A stretch of DNA of 64,000 nucleotides from Nocardiopsis eucommiae (GTDB lineage Bacteria; Actinomycetota; Actinomycetes; Streptosporangiales; Streptosporangiaceae), in contig CP074402.1 in the NCBI GenBank assembly GCA_018388625.1, positions 2,232,001-2,296,000 on the forward strand, given 5' to 3'. The notes under the pieces were generated by a model that was not told the origin of the DNA, did not search any database, and was given only the letters and a program-made list of their open reading frames with translations. Every line of letters starts with the position of its first letter. Positions within the stretch are counted from its first letter, which is position 1. The position numbers were made by a program, and so were the translations under genes. Shown here piece after piece: positions 37,261-46,914 of this stretch.

Positions 37261-37292
37261 GAGGGCCGGGGGCGCGTTCCGCCCCGGCCCTC
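37261..37292. terminator. Bidirectional terminator
   Basis: 11-bp stem GAGGGCCGGGG / CCCCGGCCCTC with a 10-base loop between the convergent TetR and acyl-CoA dehydrogenase genes. Confidence 0.7.
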
Positions 37293-37324
37293 ACCCTCGG
37301 CGCCGCCCCACGGCGGCGCGAGGC

Positions 37325-38543
37325 TCAGTTCCCCGACGCGTACCTGCGCAGCTCCGCCCGGGCCAGCGAACGCAGGTGCACCTCGTCCGGGCCGTCGGCC
37401 AGCCGCAGCGAGCGCACCCCCGCCTGCCACCCGGCCAGCGGAGTGTCCTGACTGACCCCGGCCGCGCCGTGCGCCTGCACGCACCGGTCCAGGATCCACT
37501 CCACCGTGCGCGGGGTGGCGATCTTGATCGCCTGGATCTCGGTGTGCGCCCCTTGTTGCCCACGGTGTCCATCAGGTAGGCCGTCTTGAGCACCAGCAGG
37601 CGCAGCTGCTCGATCGCCACCCGGGCCTCCGCGATCCACTCACGGACCACGCCCTGCTCAGCCAGCGGCCGACCGAACGCGACCCGCTCCAGCACCCGCC
37701 TGCAGGTCAGCTCCAGGGCGCGCTCGGCGATGCCGATCGACCTCATGCAGTGGTGGATGCGCCCCGGTCCCAACCGGGCCTGGGCGATCGCGAACCCCTC
37801 GCCCTCGCCCCCCACCAGGTTCCCGACCGGCACGCGGACGTCCTCGAAGAACACCTCCGCGTGACCGCCGTGGTCGCTGTCGTCGTAGCCGAACACGCTC
37901 ATGCCGCGCTCGATCCGCAGCCCCGGGGTGTTCCTCGGCACCAGCACCATGCTCTGCTGGCGGTGCCGCTCGGCGCCGGGGTCGGTTCGGCCCATCACGA
38001 TGAGGACCTCGCAGGCCGGGTTGAGCGCCCCGGTGATGAACCACTTGTGTCCGTTCACCACGTACTCGTCGCCCTCCCGGACGATCCTGGTGGTGATGTT
38101 GGTGGCGTCGGAGGAGGCCACCTCCGGCTCCGTCATCGCGAAGGCGGAGCGGATCCGCCCGTCCAGCAGGGGCTCCAGCCACCGCTCCCTCTGCGCCGGG
38201 GTGCCGAACATCGTCAGCACCTCCATGTTCCCGGTGTCCGGGGCCGAGCAGTTGAGCGCCACCGGGGCCAGTTGGGGGCTGCGCCCGGTGATCTCGGCCA
38301 GCGGGGCGTACTGGAGGTTGGGCAGCCCCCGTGTTCGGGGTGCCCGGCCAGGAAGAGGTTCCACAGCCCGCGCCGCCGGGCCTCGGTCTTGAGCTCCTCG
38401 ACCACGGGCGGGACGGTCCAGTGGTCCGCGCGCTCGGCCAGCTGGGCGGCGAACACGGGCTCGGCGGGGTGGACGTGCTCGTCCATGAAGGCCAGCAGCC
38501 GGGCCCGCAGCTCCTCGGTCCGGGCGTCGAATGCGAAGTCCAT
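37325..38543 (-). CDS. Acyl-CoA dehydrogenase (two frame breaks)
   Basis: About 407 residues. N-terminal helical domain [20 protein letters not shown]; middle [20 protein letters not shown], the signature-1 region that binds FAD and acyl-Co[20 protein letters not shown]-terminal [20 protein letters not shown] and the helix holding [15 protein letters not shown], where the flavin contacts Q-x-x-G-G-x-G-x-S lie. Bases are missing near 38332 and 37556. It oxidises acyl-CoA to enoyl-CoA. Seven bases separate it from the kinase-like gene upstream on the same strand. Confidence 0.9.
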
Positions 38544-38549
38544 CGGTCC

Positions 38550-39561
38550 TCAGTCCTCCTTGAGTACGGAGTGGGCGCGCTGGACCAGGGGTACGACCAC
38601 GTCCCCGATCCCGTCGAAACCCGCCCCCACGGTCAGGCCCCGCGCGTGCCGGTAGTGGATGCCCTCGGCGATCACCGCGAGCTTGAAGCAGCCGAAGGCC
38701 ACGTACCAGCCGAGCCGGGACACGTCGCGGCCGGTCGCGGCCGCGTACATCCGGGCGAGTTCGGGGAGGAGGGGAACCCCCTGGCGGAGGTGGCCGGGCT
38801 TCGGCCGCCGGTCACGGGCTGCTCCCGGTAGACCAGCATCAGACCCAGGTCGACGAGGGGGTCCCCGAGGGTGGCCATCTCCCAGTCGAGGACGGCGGTG
38901 AGCCGACCGTCCTCGGTGACCAGCACGTTGTCGAGCCGGTAGTCACCGTGCACGATCGCTGGCGCGCCCTGTTCGGGGAGGGTGGCGGCGAGGCGGTCCC
39001 GGAGCTCGTCGATTCCGGGGAGGTCGCGGCTGCGGGAGGCCTCCAGCTGCCTGCTCCACCGCCGCACCTGGCGCTCCAGGAAGCCGACCGGGCGGCCGAA
39101 GTCGGCCAGGCCCACCTCTTCGGGGTCCACCGCGTGCAGCTCGCCCAGCGTGGTGACGAGGGCGTCCGCGAGCGCGCGCACCCCCGTGGAACCGAACGGG
39201 GCGATCTCGTCCAGGGTGCGCAGCGGGGTGCCCGCCACGTGTTCCATGACGTAGAACGGCGCGCCCAGCACCTCGGTGTCCTCGCACAGCAGGTGGGTGT
39301 GCGGCACCGGCACGGCCGTCCCGCTCAGCGCGGTCATCACGCGGTACTCGCGGGGCATGTCGTGGGCGGTGGCGAGCACGTGCCCCAGCGGCGGGCGGCG
39401 CACCACCCACGATCCGGCGCCGTCGGTGACCGTGTAGGTCAGGTTGGACTTCCCCCGGTGATCACCCGGCCCGCGAGCGGCCCCGAGACCAGGCCGGGCA
39501 CTTCGCGGTCCAGGTGCGCGCGCAGCCGTTCCAGGTCCAGGCCGGGCAGTGCCTCGCTCAT
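38550..39561 (-). CDS. APH/choline-kinase-like phosphotransferase (acyl-CoA-cluster type), frame-broken
   Basis: About 339 residues. [12 protein letters not shown] is the glycine-rich loop; [13 protein letters not shown] is the Brenner motif with catalytic Asp; [17 protein letters not shown] carries the metal-binding Asp of the DWE motif. Bases are missing near 39455 (G run) and 38775. Homologues fused or adjacent to acyl-CoA dehydrogenase occur in mammals (ACAD10/11) and actinomycetes, where they phosphorylate hydroxy-acyl-CoAs. The neighbouring dehydrogenase fits that role. Confidence 0.84.
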
Positions 39562-40340
39562 GCTCGCTCCTCGCTGGTGAACACCCGTGCCTGGAGACGG
39601 CGCATCCCGGCCAGCCAGGCGTCGGTGTCGGTGGCCCGGGCGGCGTAGTAGTCGGCGACCCGGGGGTGGGGCAGGATCAGGAAGCGCCCGTCCGCCAGCC
39701 CGGCCATCACGGCCTCGGCGACCTCCTCCGCGCTGATGGCCTCACCGGCGAGGATGGCGCGGCCCTCCGGCCCGGTGGAGTCGAGCATGCCGGTGCGCAC
39801 ACCGAGGGGGCACAGGCACTGGGTGGTGATGCCCCGGTCCCCGTAGGTGGCCGACATCCACTCACCGAAGGCCAGCGCCGCGTGCTTGGTCACCGAGTAC
39901 GGGGCGCTGCCCAGCATGCTGAGCAGGCCGGCGGCGGACACGGTGGTGAGCAGGCGGCCACGGCCGCGCTCCAGCCACCCCGGGACCAGCGCTCGGGCCG
40001 CGCGCACGTGCGCCATCACGTTGACCTGCCAGGACAGGTCCCAGTCGGCCTCCAGGGCCTCGGGTCCGCCGTGGACGGCGACCCCGGCGTTGGCCACGTA
40101 CAGGTCGATCCCGCCCAGACGCTCCCCGGCCTCGCCGACCAGGGCGGCCACGCCCTCCTCGCTCGCGGCGTCCCCGGGGACGGCGGTCCCGCCGATCTCC
40201 CGGGCCACCGCCCGCGCCGCGTCCGCGTCCAGGTCGTTGACCACGACGCGTGCTCCGGCCCCGGCGAGGCGGCGGGCGAGGGCCGCGCCGATCCCGTTCC
40301 CGCCGCCGGTGACCACGGCTCCGATGCCGTCGGGATCCAT
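39558..40340 (-). CDS. Short-chain dehydrogenase/reductase
   Basis: 260 residues. AVVTGGGNGIGAALARRLAG is the TGxxxGxG nucleotide-binding motif; LYVANAGVAVHGG the NAG motif; VSAAGLLSMLGSAPYSVTKHA the catalytic Ser and YxxxK. Its TGA overlaps the phosphotransferase ATG, and it follows the other SDR by five bases, so it is part of the same operon. Probably oxidises a hydroxy-acyl-CoA. Confidence 0.9.
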   Translation of the reverse strand: MDPDGIGAVVTGGGNGIGAALARRLAGAGARVVVNDLDADAARAVAREIGGTAVPGDAASEEGVAALVGEAGERLGGIDLYVANAGVAVHGGPEALEADWDLSWQVNVMAHVRAARALVPGWLERGRGRLLTTVSAAGLLSMLGSAPYSVTKHAALAFGEWMSATYGDRGITTQCLCPLGVRTGMLDSTGPEGRAILAGEAISAEEVAEAVMAGLADGRFLILPHPRVADYYAARATDTDAWLAGMRRLQARVFTSEERA

Positions 40341-40345
40341 GCCGT

Positions 40346-41100
40346 TCACACCCCTCCGGTCAGGGTGACGCCGCCGTCCAGCACCAGGGTGCGGCCGGTG
40401 ACCCATGCGGCGTCCTCGGAGAGCAGGAAGGCGACCGCGCCCGCGACGTCCTCGGGCACGCCGAGGCGGCCCAGAGGGTACTGGGCGGCCACCTCCTCCT
40501 CGCGCCCCTCGTACAGGGCCTCCGCGAAGCGGGTCTTGACCACGGCGGGGGCGACCCCGTTCACACGGACCCCGGGGCCCAGTTCGACCGCGAGTTCCTC
40601 GGTGATGTGGCTGAGCATGGCCTTACTGGCGCCATAGAAGCCGATTCCGGGGCGGGTTTGGTTCCGGCCACGGAGGAGACGTTGACGATGGCGCCGCCGT
40701 GCTCGGCCATTCCGGCGCGGTACACCCTCTGGACCCAGGAGATCGCGGAGAGCACGTTGACCTCGAAGATCTTGCGGGCGGCGTCGAGGTCGAGGTCGAC
40801 CATGCGGCCGTAGACCGGGTTGATCCCGGTGTTGTTGACAAGCAGGTCGACGCCGCCGAAGGCGTCGACGGTGGCGGCGATCGCGGCGTCCTGGTGCTCG
40901 GGGTCGTGGGCCCGGCCGGGGATCCCGATGGCGTGCTCGGGGCCGCCCAGGGCCTCGACCGCCTCCTTGAGGGGTTCGGGCTTGCGCGCGGTGACGCACA
41001 CGCGTGCGCCCTCGGAGACGAGTCGCTGGGCGACGGCCAGGCCGATGCCGCGACTGGCACCGGTGATGATGGCGGTGCGCCCGCCGAACCGCGATGTCAT
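40346..41100 (-). CDS. Short-chain dehydrogenase/reductase (one frame break)
   Basis: About 251 residues. AIITGASRGIGLAVAQRLVS, LLVNNTGINPVYG and VNVSSVAGTKPAP then GFYGASKAMLSHITEELA: cofactor motif, NNxG and the catalytic Ser/YxASK triad. One C is missing near 40657. First gene of the minus-strand operon; the shared TetR operator overlaps its promoter. Confidence 0.9.
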
Positions 41101-41112
41101 GCGTACTCCCTA

Positions 41113-41128
41113 GACCGACTGGTCGGTA
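41113..41128. promoter_or_regulatory. Shared TetR operator, copy 2
   Basis: GACCGACTGGTCGGTA, 13 bases upstream of the SDR start. Fifteen of sixteen positions agree with TACCGACYGGTCGGTA. Confidence 0.7.
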
Positions 41129-41247
41129 TGTCACGGAGACTCTATGTCGGTGAGGGCGCGTGCCGCAAGGGGCCGGTGGGCAGGCCAGGGGACAATGACG
41201 CGGACGCGGGCGCGGTCGCCCGTGCCACGCACACAGGAGGTTCCACC

Positions 41248-41529
41248 ATGGCCACCGAGGTCACCGACGTTCCCGAGCGCCGCCGCTACGAGGTCACCAC
41301 CGACGGCGAGGTCGCCGGATTCGCGGAGTACATCCTCACCGACGAGCTCATCACCTTCACCCACACCGAGATCGACCCCGCTTACGAGGGGCGGGGGCTG
41401 GGCAGCATCCTGGTCCGCGCGGCCCTGGACGACGTCCGTACCCGCGAGCTCGCCGTCCTCCCTCTCTGCCCCTTCGTCAAGGAGTGGATCGGACGCCACC
41501 GCGAATACGCCGACCTCGTGTACCGCTGA
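41248..41529 (+). CDS. YjdJ-type GNAT N-acetyltransferase
   Basis: 93 residues. FAEYILTDELITFTHTEIDP and YEGRGLGSILVRAALDDVR contain the R-G-x-G-x-x-L acetyl-CoA loop; LPLCPFVKEWIGRHREYADL is the C-terminal signature of this small GNAT subfamily. CAGGAGG precedes the ATG. A housekeeping-like protein of unknown substrate. Confidence 0.9.
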   Translation: MATEVTDVPERRRYEVTTDGEVAGFAEYILTDELITFTHTEIDPAYEGRGLGSILVRAALDDVRTRELAVLPLCPFVKEWIGRHREYADLVYR

Positions 41530-41557
41530 CGGATTCGCGTGGAAAGGAGCCACGAGC

Positions 41558-42469
41558 GTGAGTACTGACTACGGGCGCGAGATCGCCTTCGGTGTCTTCC
41601 CTCCCCGGACGCCGACCCGGACACCCTGCGGCGGACCTGGGCGGTGATCGAGGCGGCGGAGCGCGGAGGTCTCGACTTCGCCGGGTTCCAGGACCACCCC
41701 TACCAGCGGCGCCACCTGGACACCTGGAGCCTGATGGCCACGGTGCTGGCCCGCACCGAGCGCCTGCGGGTCTTCCCCGACGTCGCCAACCTCCCCTTGC
41801 GGCCACCGGCGGTCCTGGCCAAGAACGCGGCCTCCCTGGACGTGCTCTCCGGGGACGGTTCGAGCTCGGCCTGGGCGCCGGGGCGTTCTGGGAGGCGATC
41901 GAGGCCATGGGCGGCGAGCGCCGGACCCCGCGCGAGGCCGCGGACTCCCTCCTGGAGGCGATGGAGGTGATCCGGCTGATGTGGTCCGACCAGCGTTCGG
42001 TGCGCTTCGCGGGGAGTACCACCGGCTCGCGGGGGTCAGGCCGGGACCCGCCCCCGTGCACGACATGGGTATCTGGCTCGGGGTGGGCGGTCCGCGCATG
42101 CTGCGGGCCGTGGGCCGGAGCGCCGACGGCTGGGTGGTCTCCCACGCGAACCTGGGGCCGGAGCGGCTGGCGGAGGCGCACGCCCGGATCGACGCGGGAG
42201 CGGCCGAGGCCGGGCGGGACCCGGCGTCCGTGCGCCGCGTGTACAACCTGTGGGGCACGATCACCGGACGTGGCGTCGAGGGCGCCCCGGGGGACCCTCT
42301 GCGCGGACCGGTGGAGGCGTGGGTCGAGGCGGTGACCGGGTTCGTGCTGGAGCACGGCATGGACACGTTCGTGCTCGGCCCGGCGGAGAACGCGGCCACG
42401 CAGGTGGAGCTGTTCGCCGCCGAGGTGGTGCCCGCCGTCCGGGAGGCCGTGCGCGCGGCCCGGGCCTGA
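41558..42469 (+). CDS. LLM-class flavin-dependent oxidoreductase (three frame breaks)
   Basis: About 305 residues, bacterial luciferase fold. AERGGLDFAGFQDHPYQRR, LARTERLRVFPDVANLPLR, RFELGLGAGAFWEAIEAMGG and IWLGVGGPRMLRAVGRSADG are F420/FMN-binding and barrel segments. Bases are missing near 41603, 41863 and 42013. Start GTG 41558 with AAAGGAG upstream. It probably uses F420 or FMNH2; it lies beside the GNAT gene on the same strand (28-base gap). Confidence 0.86.
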
Positions 42470-42485
42470 CGCCGGAAGCCGTCCC

Positions 42486-42514
42486 CTCCGTTCCGGGTGC
42501 CACCCGGAACGGAG
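42486..42514. terminator. Bidirectional terminator
   Basis: Perfect 13-bp stem CTCCGTTCCGGGT / ACCCGGAACGGAG with a 3-base loop between the convergent LLM and quinone-reductase genes. Confidence 0.82.
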
Positions 42515-42573
42515 GAAACCGGACAATAGTGAATCTACTTCGTAAAGGTGGGCGTTCCGAGAGGTGCGTCCCG

Positions 42574-43532
42574 CTACGCCGAGGGGTCGAGCGTCAGCTT
42601 GCCCACGGTGCCGCGGGCCCGCAGGTCCTGGTGGGCGCGCCGGGCCTCGGTCAGGGGGTAGATGGTCCCCAGCACCGGGCGGAGGGCGCCCTCCGAGACC
42701 AGGGCGAAGAGCTCGCGCATGGCCTGGCCGACCACGTCGCCCGGAAGCAGGTAGGCGTGTGGCAGCCACATGCCGCCGACCGTGGCCGAGTGGCGCATCA
42801 GGTTGGGCAGCTTCACGGGGAGGGCTGTTCGCGCGAGGCCATCCCGTAGAAGCCCAGACGCCCGAACGGGGCCAGGGCCCGGACGCTCTCGTCGGTGATC
42901 CGGCCGCCGACCATGTCCAGGACGATGTCCACCCGCCTGCCCTCGTTGGCGTCGATCAGCGCGGTGGTCATGTCCGGGGCGGAGGAGTCCACGACGGCGT
43001 CGGCGCCCAGCTCCAGGGCGAGGTCGCGCTTGTCCCCGGTGCTGGCCACGGCGATGACCCGACCGGCGCCGAACCGCCGGGCCAGTTGCACGGCGAGGGT
43101 GCCCACGCCGCCGCCGGCGGCGTGCACCACGACCGACTCCCCGGGTTCGATCCGGGTGGTCCGGCGCAGCAGCAGCCAGGCCGAGGCGCCCTGCACGACC
43201 AGGGCGAGCGCCGCCGCGTCCGTCACGTCGTCCGGGATGTCGTACGCCAGGTTGGGGTCGACCACCGCCCGTTGGGCGTAGCCTCCACCGCCGTTGAGCA
43301 GGCCCACCACCCGGCGGCCGTCCCCGGTGCGCCCGGCGACCTCGCTGCCCGGGACCATGGGCAGGTCGGAGGGGGACAGGTAGCTGTTCTCCGCCTGGTG
43401 GGTGTCGGCGAAGTTCACCCCGCTGAGGGCGACGTCGACCAGGAGCTGACCGGGGCCCGGCTCCGGGTCCGGCAGCTCCGTGGGCACGAGGACCTCGGGT
43501 CCGCCGAACTCGGTGATCTGGATGGCGCGCAT
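42574..43532 (-). CDS. Zinc-independent NADPH:quinone oxidoreductase (MDR family)
   Basis: About 320 residues. GHxE-less start GVNFADTHQAENSYL, LPMVPGSEVAG, then VVVHAAGGGVGTLAVQLAR, the AxxGxxG NADPH-binding loop. The C-terminal GKLTLDPSA is the usual end. One C is missing near 42822. A shared TetR operator overlaps the promoter, which places it in the same regulon as the SDR operon. Confidence 0.89.
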
Positions 43533-43574
43533 GCTGGGCCCTTCCTGATGGTGGAGCGGTGTCGGCGCACATCA

Positions 43575-43590
43575 TACCGACCAGATGGTA
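43575..43590. promoter_or_regulatory. Shared TetR operator, copy 3
   Basis: TACCGACCAGATGGTA, 43 bases upstream of the quinone-reductase start; flanked by CA and TG so that CATACC...GGTATG pairs perfectly at the ends. Confidence 0.6.
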
Positions 43591-43639
43591 TGTATCGCGG
43601 GCCCGACCGCTCACGGGCGTGTGGCGTCCGGACGCGGAC

Positions 43640-43680
43640 GGGCCCCTCGCCACGGTGTGTCACCGAGGGGCGAGGGGCCC
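43640..43680 (-). terminator. Terminator of the scramblase-like gene
   Basis: Perfect 12-bp stem GGGCCCCTCGCC / GGCGAGGGGCCC with a 17-base loop, 18 bases beyond the stop on the minus strand. Confidence 0.65.
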
Positions 43681-43697
43681 GGACACAGGTGCCGGGG

Positions 43698-45085
43698 CTA
43701 CCTGCGGCGGGAGGAGCCGCCGCTGGAACGGCCGCCTCCCGAGCGGCCTCCGCCGGACCTGCGACTGGAGCTCGAACGGCTGGAGCTCGAACGGCCCGCT
43801 CCCGAACCGCTGGACCGGCTGGAGGTGGCCCTGCCGAAGCCACGGCCACCACCGGAGAGACGGCTCGACCCGCTCCGGGAGGCGCTCCCGCGTGACGAGG
43901 ACGAGGTCCCGCGTGATGACGAGGCGCTGCGTGAGGAGGTACCGCGGGACGAGGAGGCGCTCCGGGACGCCGGGGTCCCGCGCGAGGTGGACGCCTTGCG
44001 GGAGGGGGCGCCCAGGGAACGGGGGATCCCCGGGGACGGGCTCGACGAGGAGCGGTCGGCGCTTCCGGTCGTCCCGTCCGAGGCCCGACCGGCCGTCCTG
44101 TTCCCCGACACCTCGCGCTTGACCCGGGCGGCCCGTGAGGTCCCGCCGCCCCCTGGGCGCGTCCGCGGCGTTCACGGCGCGAGGTCCAGCCGCTGGCAGG
44201 GGCCTCCGAACGCGAGGCGAACCCCGCTCCGCCCCGGCGCTCCACGCGTGGGGCGCGGGCGGCCCTCGGTGCGGGGGCCTCGGACCGTGCGGAGACCGGG
44301 CGGTAGTCGCGTCGGGAGACCGCCGCGTGCTCGCCGGAGGCCACGCGGGGCCGACGACGGACCGGCACGAAGGCGTGTGCCACCAGGGGGCGGCGTCGGC
44401 GCCGGTCGACGACGTATCCGCGCCGGGGGTGGTGCCAGTGGTGGCGCGGCTCGTATCCGTACTCGGGATGGCGGTGGAAGTCCGCGTAGTGCGAGTGGTA
44501 GAACTCCGGCTCGCGCTCGTGCAGCAGCACGTCGATGGTGATCGCGGCGCCGATCACCAGGCGTCGCAGCGGCCAGGGCAGGTCGTAGGCGAACTCCAGC
44601 GCGTAGCGGTCCTCCGTGGTGAAGAACCCACCGCCCAGCCCGGGGTGCTCCTTGCCGATCCGGGCGATCTCGATCCCGGCGTGGTCCAGGACGGTGAAGT
44701 CCCAGCCGCTCCAGTCGCCCCGGATCTCGGCGACGGTGTGGCCCCGGGGGTCGTTGAGGCGGAACCGCGAGCCGAGGAAGGAGCGGTCCTGGACGATGGT
44801 GCCGTAGGGCTCGTGGTGCGGGCCGCTCACGTGGATGTAGGGGCGGCCGCGGTCCCAGGGCTTGTCCAGGGTCAGGAGCGGGTGGCCGTCGGGGGCGTAG
44901 ATCGTGAACCGGTGCGGGAGCTGGGAGGCGCGTCGGTGCGTCCGCGTCCACGCGGTCATGTGTTCGTTCACGTACGCGAGCGGCTGGCCCCGGTCGCTGA
45001 GGACCTCGTAGTGTCCTTCGGCGGCGAACAGACGGCGGGGTTGTTCGACCAGCAGCACGGGCGCGGTGAACAGGGGAGCGTGCAT
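43698..45085 (-). CDS. Phospholipid-scramblase/LURP-one-like protein with long Ser/Arg/Gly-rich tail
   Basis: About 462 residues. Residues 1-200 are a Tubby/LOR-type beta-barrel: VLLVEQPRRLFAAEGHYEVL, RFTIYAPDGHPLLTLDKPW, GSRFRLNDPRGHTVAEIRGD, with a C-terminal hydrophobic helix LRRLVIGAAITIDVLL. A His-rich hinge (HSHYADFHRHPEYGY) follows. The last 200 residues are low-complexity, ending in runs of SSSR and GGGRSGGG and then SSRRR. The frame changes near 44140. Membrane-associated lipid-binding is suggested by the fold; the tail is probably disordered. Confidence 0.72.
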
Positions 45086-45273
45086 GGGGTGGGGCCTTTC
45101 CGGCGCTGTCGCCCCGGTGGGGCGGCGGGTCGGTGGGGTGCGAGGCGGGGGGATCCACGTCGGGAGGATCCGGGAGGATCCAGCCGAAACCTATCGCTGG
45201 TTTCGACGGACGAGCGTCCTCCAGGGTTCCGTCTCCCGTGCTTCGTGCGGCTCCGCAGGTCTTGCGCACGCAA

Positions 45274-45290
45274 ACCTAACGGTGTTAGGT
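45274..45290. promoter_or_regulatory. Candidate operator of the carboxylesterase gene
   Basis: Perfect inverted repeat ACCTAAC-GGT-GTTAGGT, 31 bases before the GTG start. Confidence 0.5.
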
Positions 45291-45320
45291 GGAACCGGCA
45301 CCGACCCCCAGGAGGCACCC

Positions 45321-46831
45321 GTGGACGCCGAGCACATCGTGGAGACCGCGAACGGACGCGTGCGCGGCACCGTGTCGCCCCGCTCCGAGGACGGGCGGAT
45401 CACCCTGCACCGGGGCATCCCCTACGCCGCCGCGCCCTTCGGGGAACACCGTTTCGCCGCCCCCGCGCCCGCCCCGGCCTGGGACGGCGTCCGCGACTGC
45501 TCCGAGCCGGGACCGCCCGCGCCGCAGAGCGCCCAGTTCATCGGCACCGAGCCCTGGGACGCGCACACCTCCCTGGACTGCCTCGTCCTCAACGTGTGGT
45601 CCCCACGGGACGGGGCCGGGCCGGGTTCCGGCGTTCCGGTCATGGTGTGGATCCACGGCGGCGCCTACATCGTCGGCTCCGGTTCGGAGGCCACCTACGA
45701 CGGCACGCGCCTGGCCGAGACCGGCATCGTCGTGGTGACCGTCAACTACCGGCTGGGGTTCGAGGGCTTCGGCCACGTCCCCGGCCGGCCCGACAACCGG
45801 GGACTGCTCGACCAGATCGCGGCGCTGCGCTGGGTCCGGGACAACATCGCCGCGTTCGGCGGGGACCCCGGAGACGTCACCGTGGCGGGGGAGTCCGCCG
45901 GAGCCGGAGCCGTGGTCTGCCTCATGGCCTCACCCGAGGCGCGCGGGCTCTTCCACCGTGCTGTCGCGCACAGTGTCCCGGGGGACATGGTCACCGTCGA
46001 GACCGCGCGCCTGGTCGCTGAGGGTGTGGCCGGGGAGGTCGGGGTGCGGTTGGAGGCCGACGCCCTGGCCGAGGTGGCGCCGGAGCGGCTCCTGGCCGCC
46101 ACGGACGCGATCCTGTCCGGTACCGGCAGGACCAGCAGAGGGGTCCGGTCCAAGGCGTTCACCTGTTACGCGCCCGTGGTGGGCGGCCCCGAACTCCCGA
46201 GCCGCCGCTGGCGGCGATCGCGCGGGGCGCCGCCCGCGACGTGGCGCTGCTGGTGGGCCACAACACCGACGAGTTCACGCTCTTCACCGGGCTCGGCCAG
46301 AAGGTCGAGATCGAGGACGCGTCGGCCCTCGCGGTCACCGCCACCCGCCTCGGCCTGGGGGAGGAGGCGGTGGAGGTCTACCGCGCGGTCCACCCCGGGG
46401 CCTCGCTCGCCGACCTCTACTGCGAGATCCGTGGCGACGCCATGTTCTGTGAGTACTCCACCCGGGTGGCGGAGGCACAGGCGGCCGCGGGTGGTAGCGC
46501 GCACCTCTTCCGGTTCGCCGCGCGCAGCCGTGTGCTGGACGGGGCTCTGGGGGCCTGCCACGCTTTCGATCTCCCCTTCGCGTTCGGCAACATGGACTGT
46601 GACCTGGCGCGGTTTCTGTGCGACGGTCCGCCGGACGCGGCGTACCTGGGGTTGTCCGAGCGGATGCTGGCCGCCTGGAGCGCCTTCGTGTCCGGTGGCG
46701 ACCCGGGGTGGGGCCCGGTCCGGCCGGGATCGACCGTGGCCCGGGTGTGGGACCTCACGGACTCCCTGAGCGAGGCCGACGACTCGCCGTTGCGCGCCCT
46801 GTGGTCCGACGTGGGCTTCGCGCCGAGGTAG
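45321..46831 (+). CDS. Carboxylesterase type B
   Basis: About 504 residues. GIPYAAAPFGEHRFAAP, SLDCLVLNVWSP, VMVWIHGGAYIVGSGSE (oxyanion HGG), VTVAGESAGAGAVVCLMA with the GESAG nucleophile Ser, and the distal HAFDLPFAFGN with the His. GTG 45321 follows AGGAGG. One C is missing near 46197. No signal peptide; it hydrolyses carboxylic esters in the cytoplasm. Not in an operon; a TetR-type dyad lies in its promoter. Confidence 0.9.
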
Positions 46832-46914
46832 CGCCCGCCCCCACCCCCCGGGGGCTCCGGTGGTCGATAACATTTGTCCACGGGGTTTGGTACTGGTGTG
46901 ACGGGGGTCGATTC

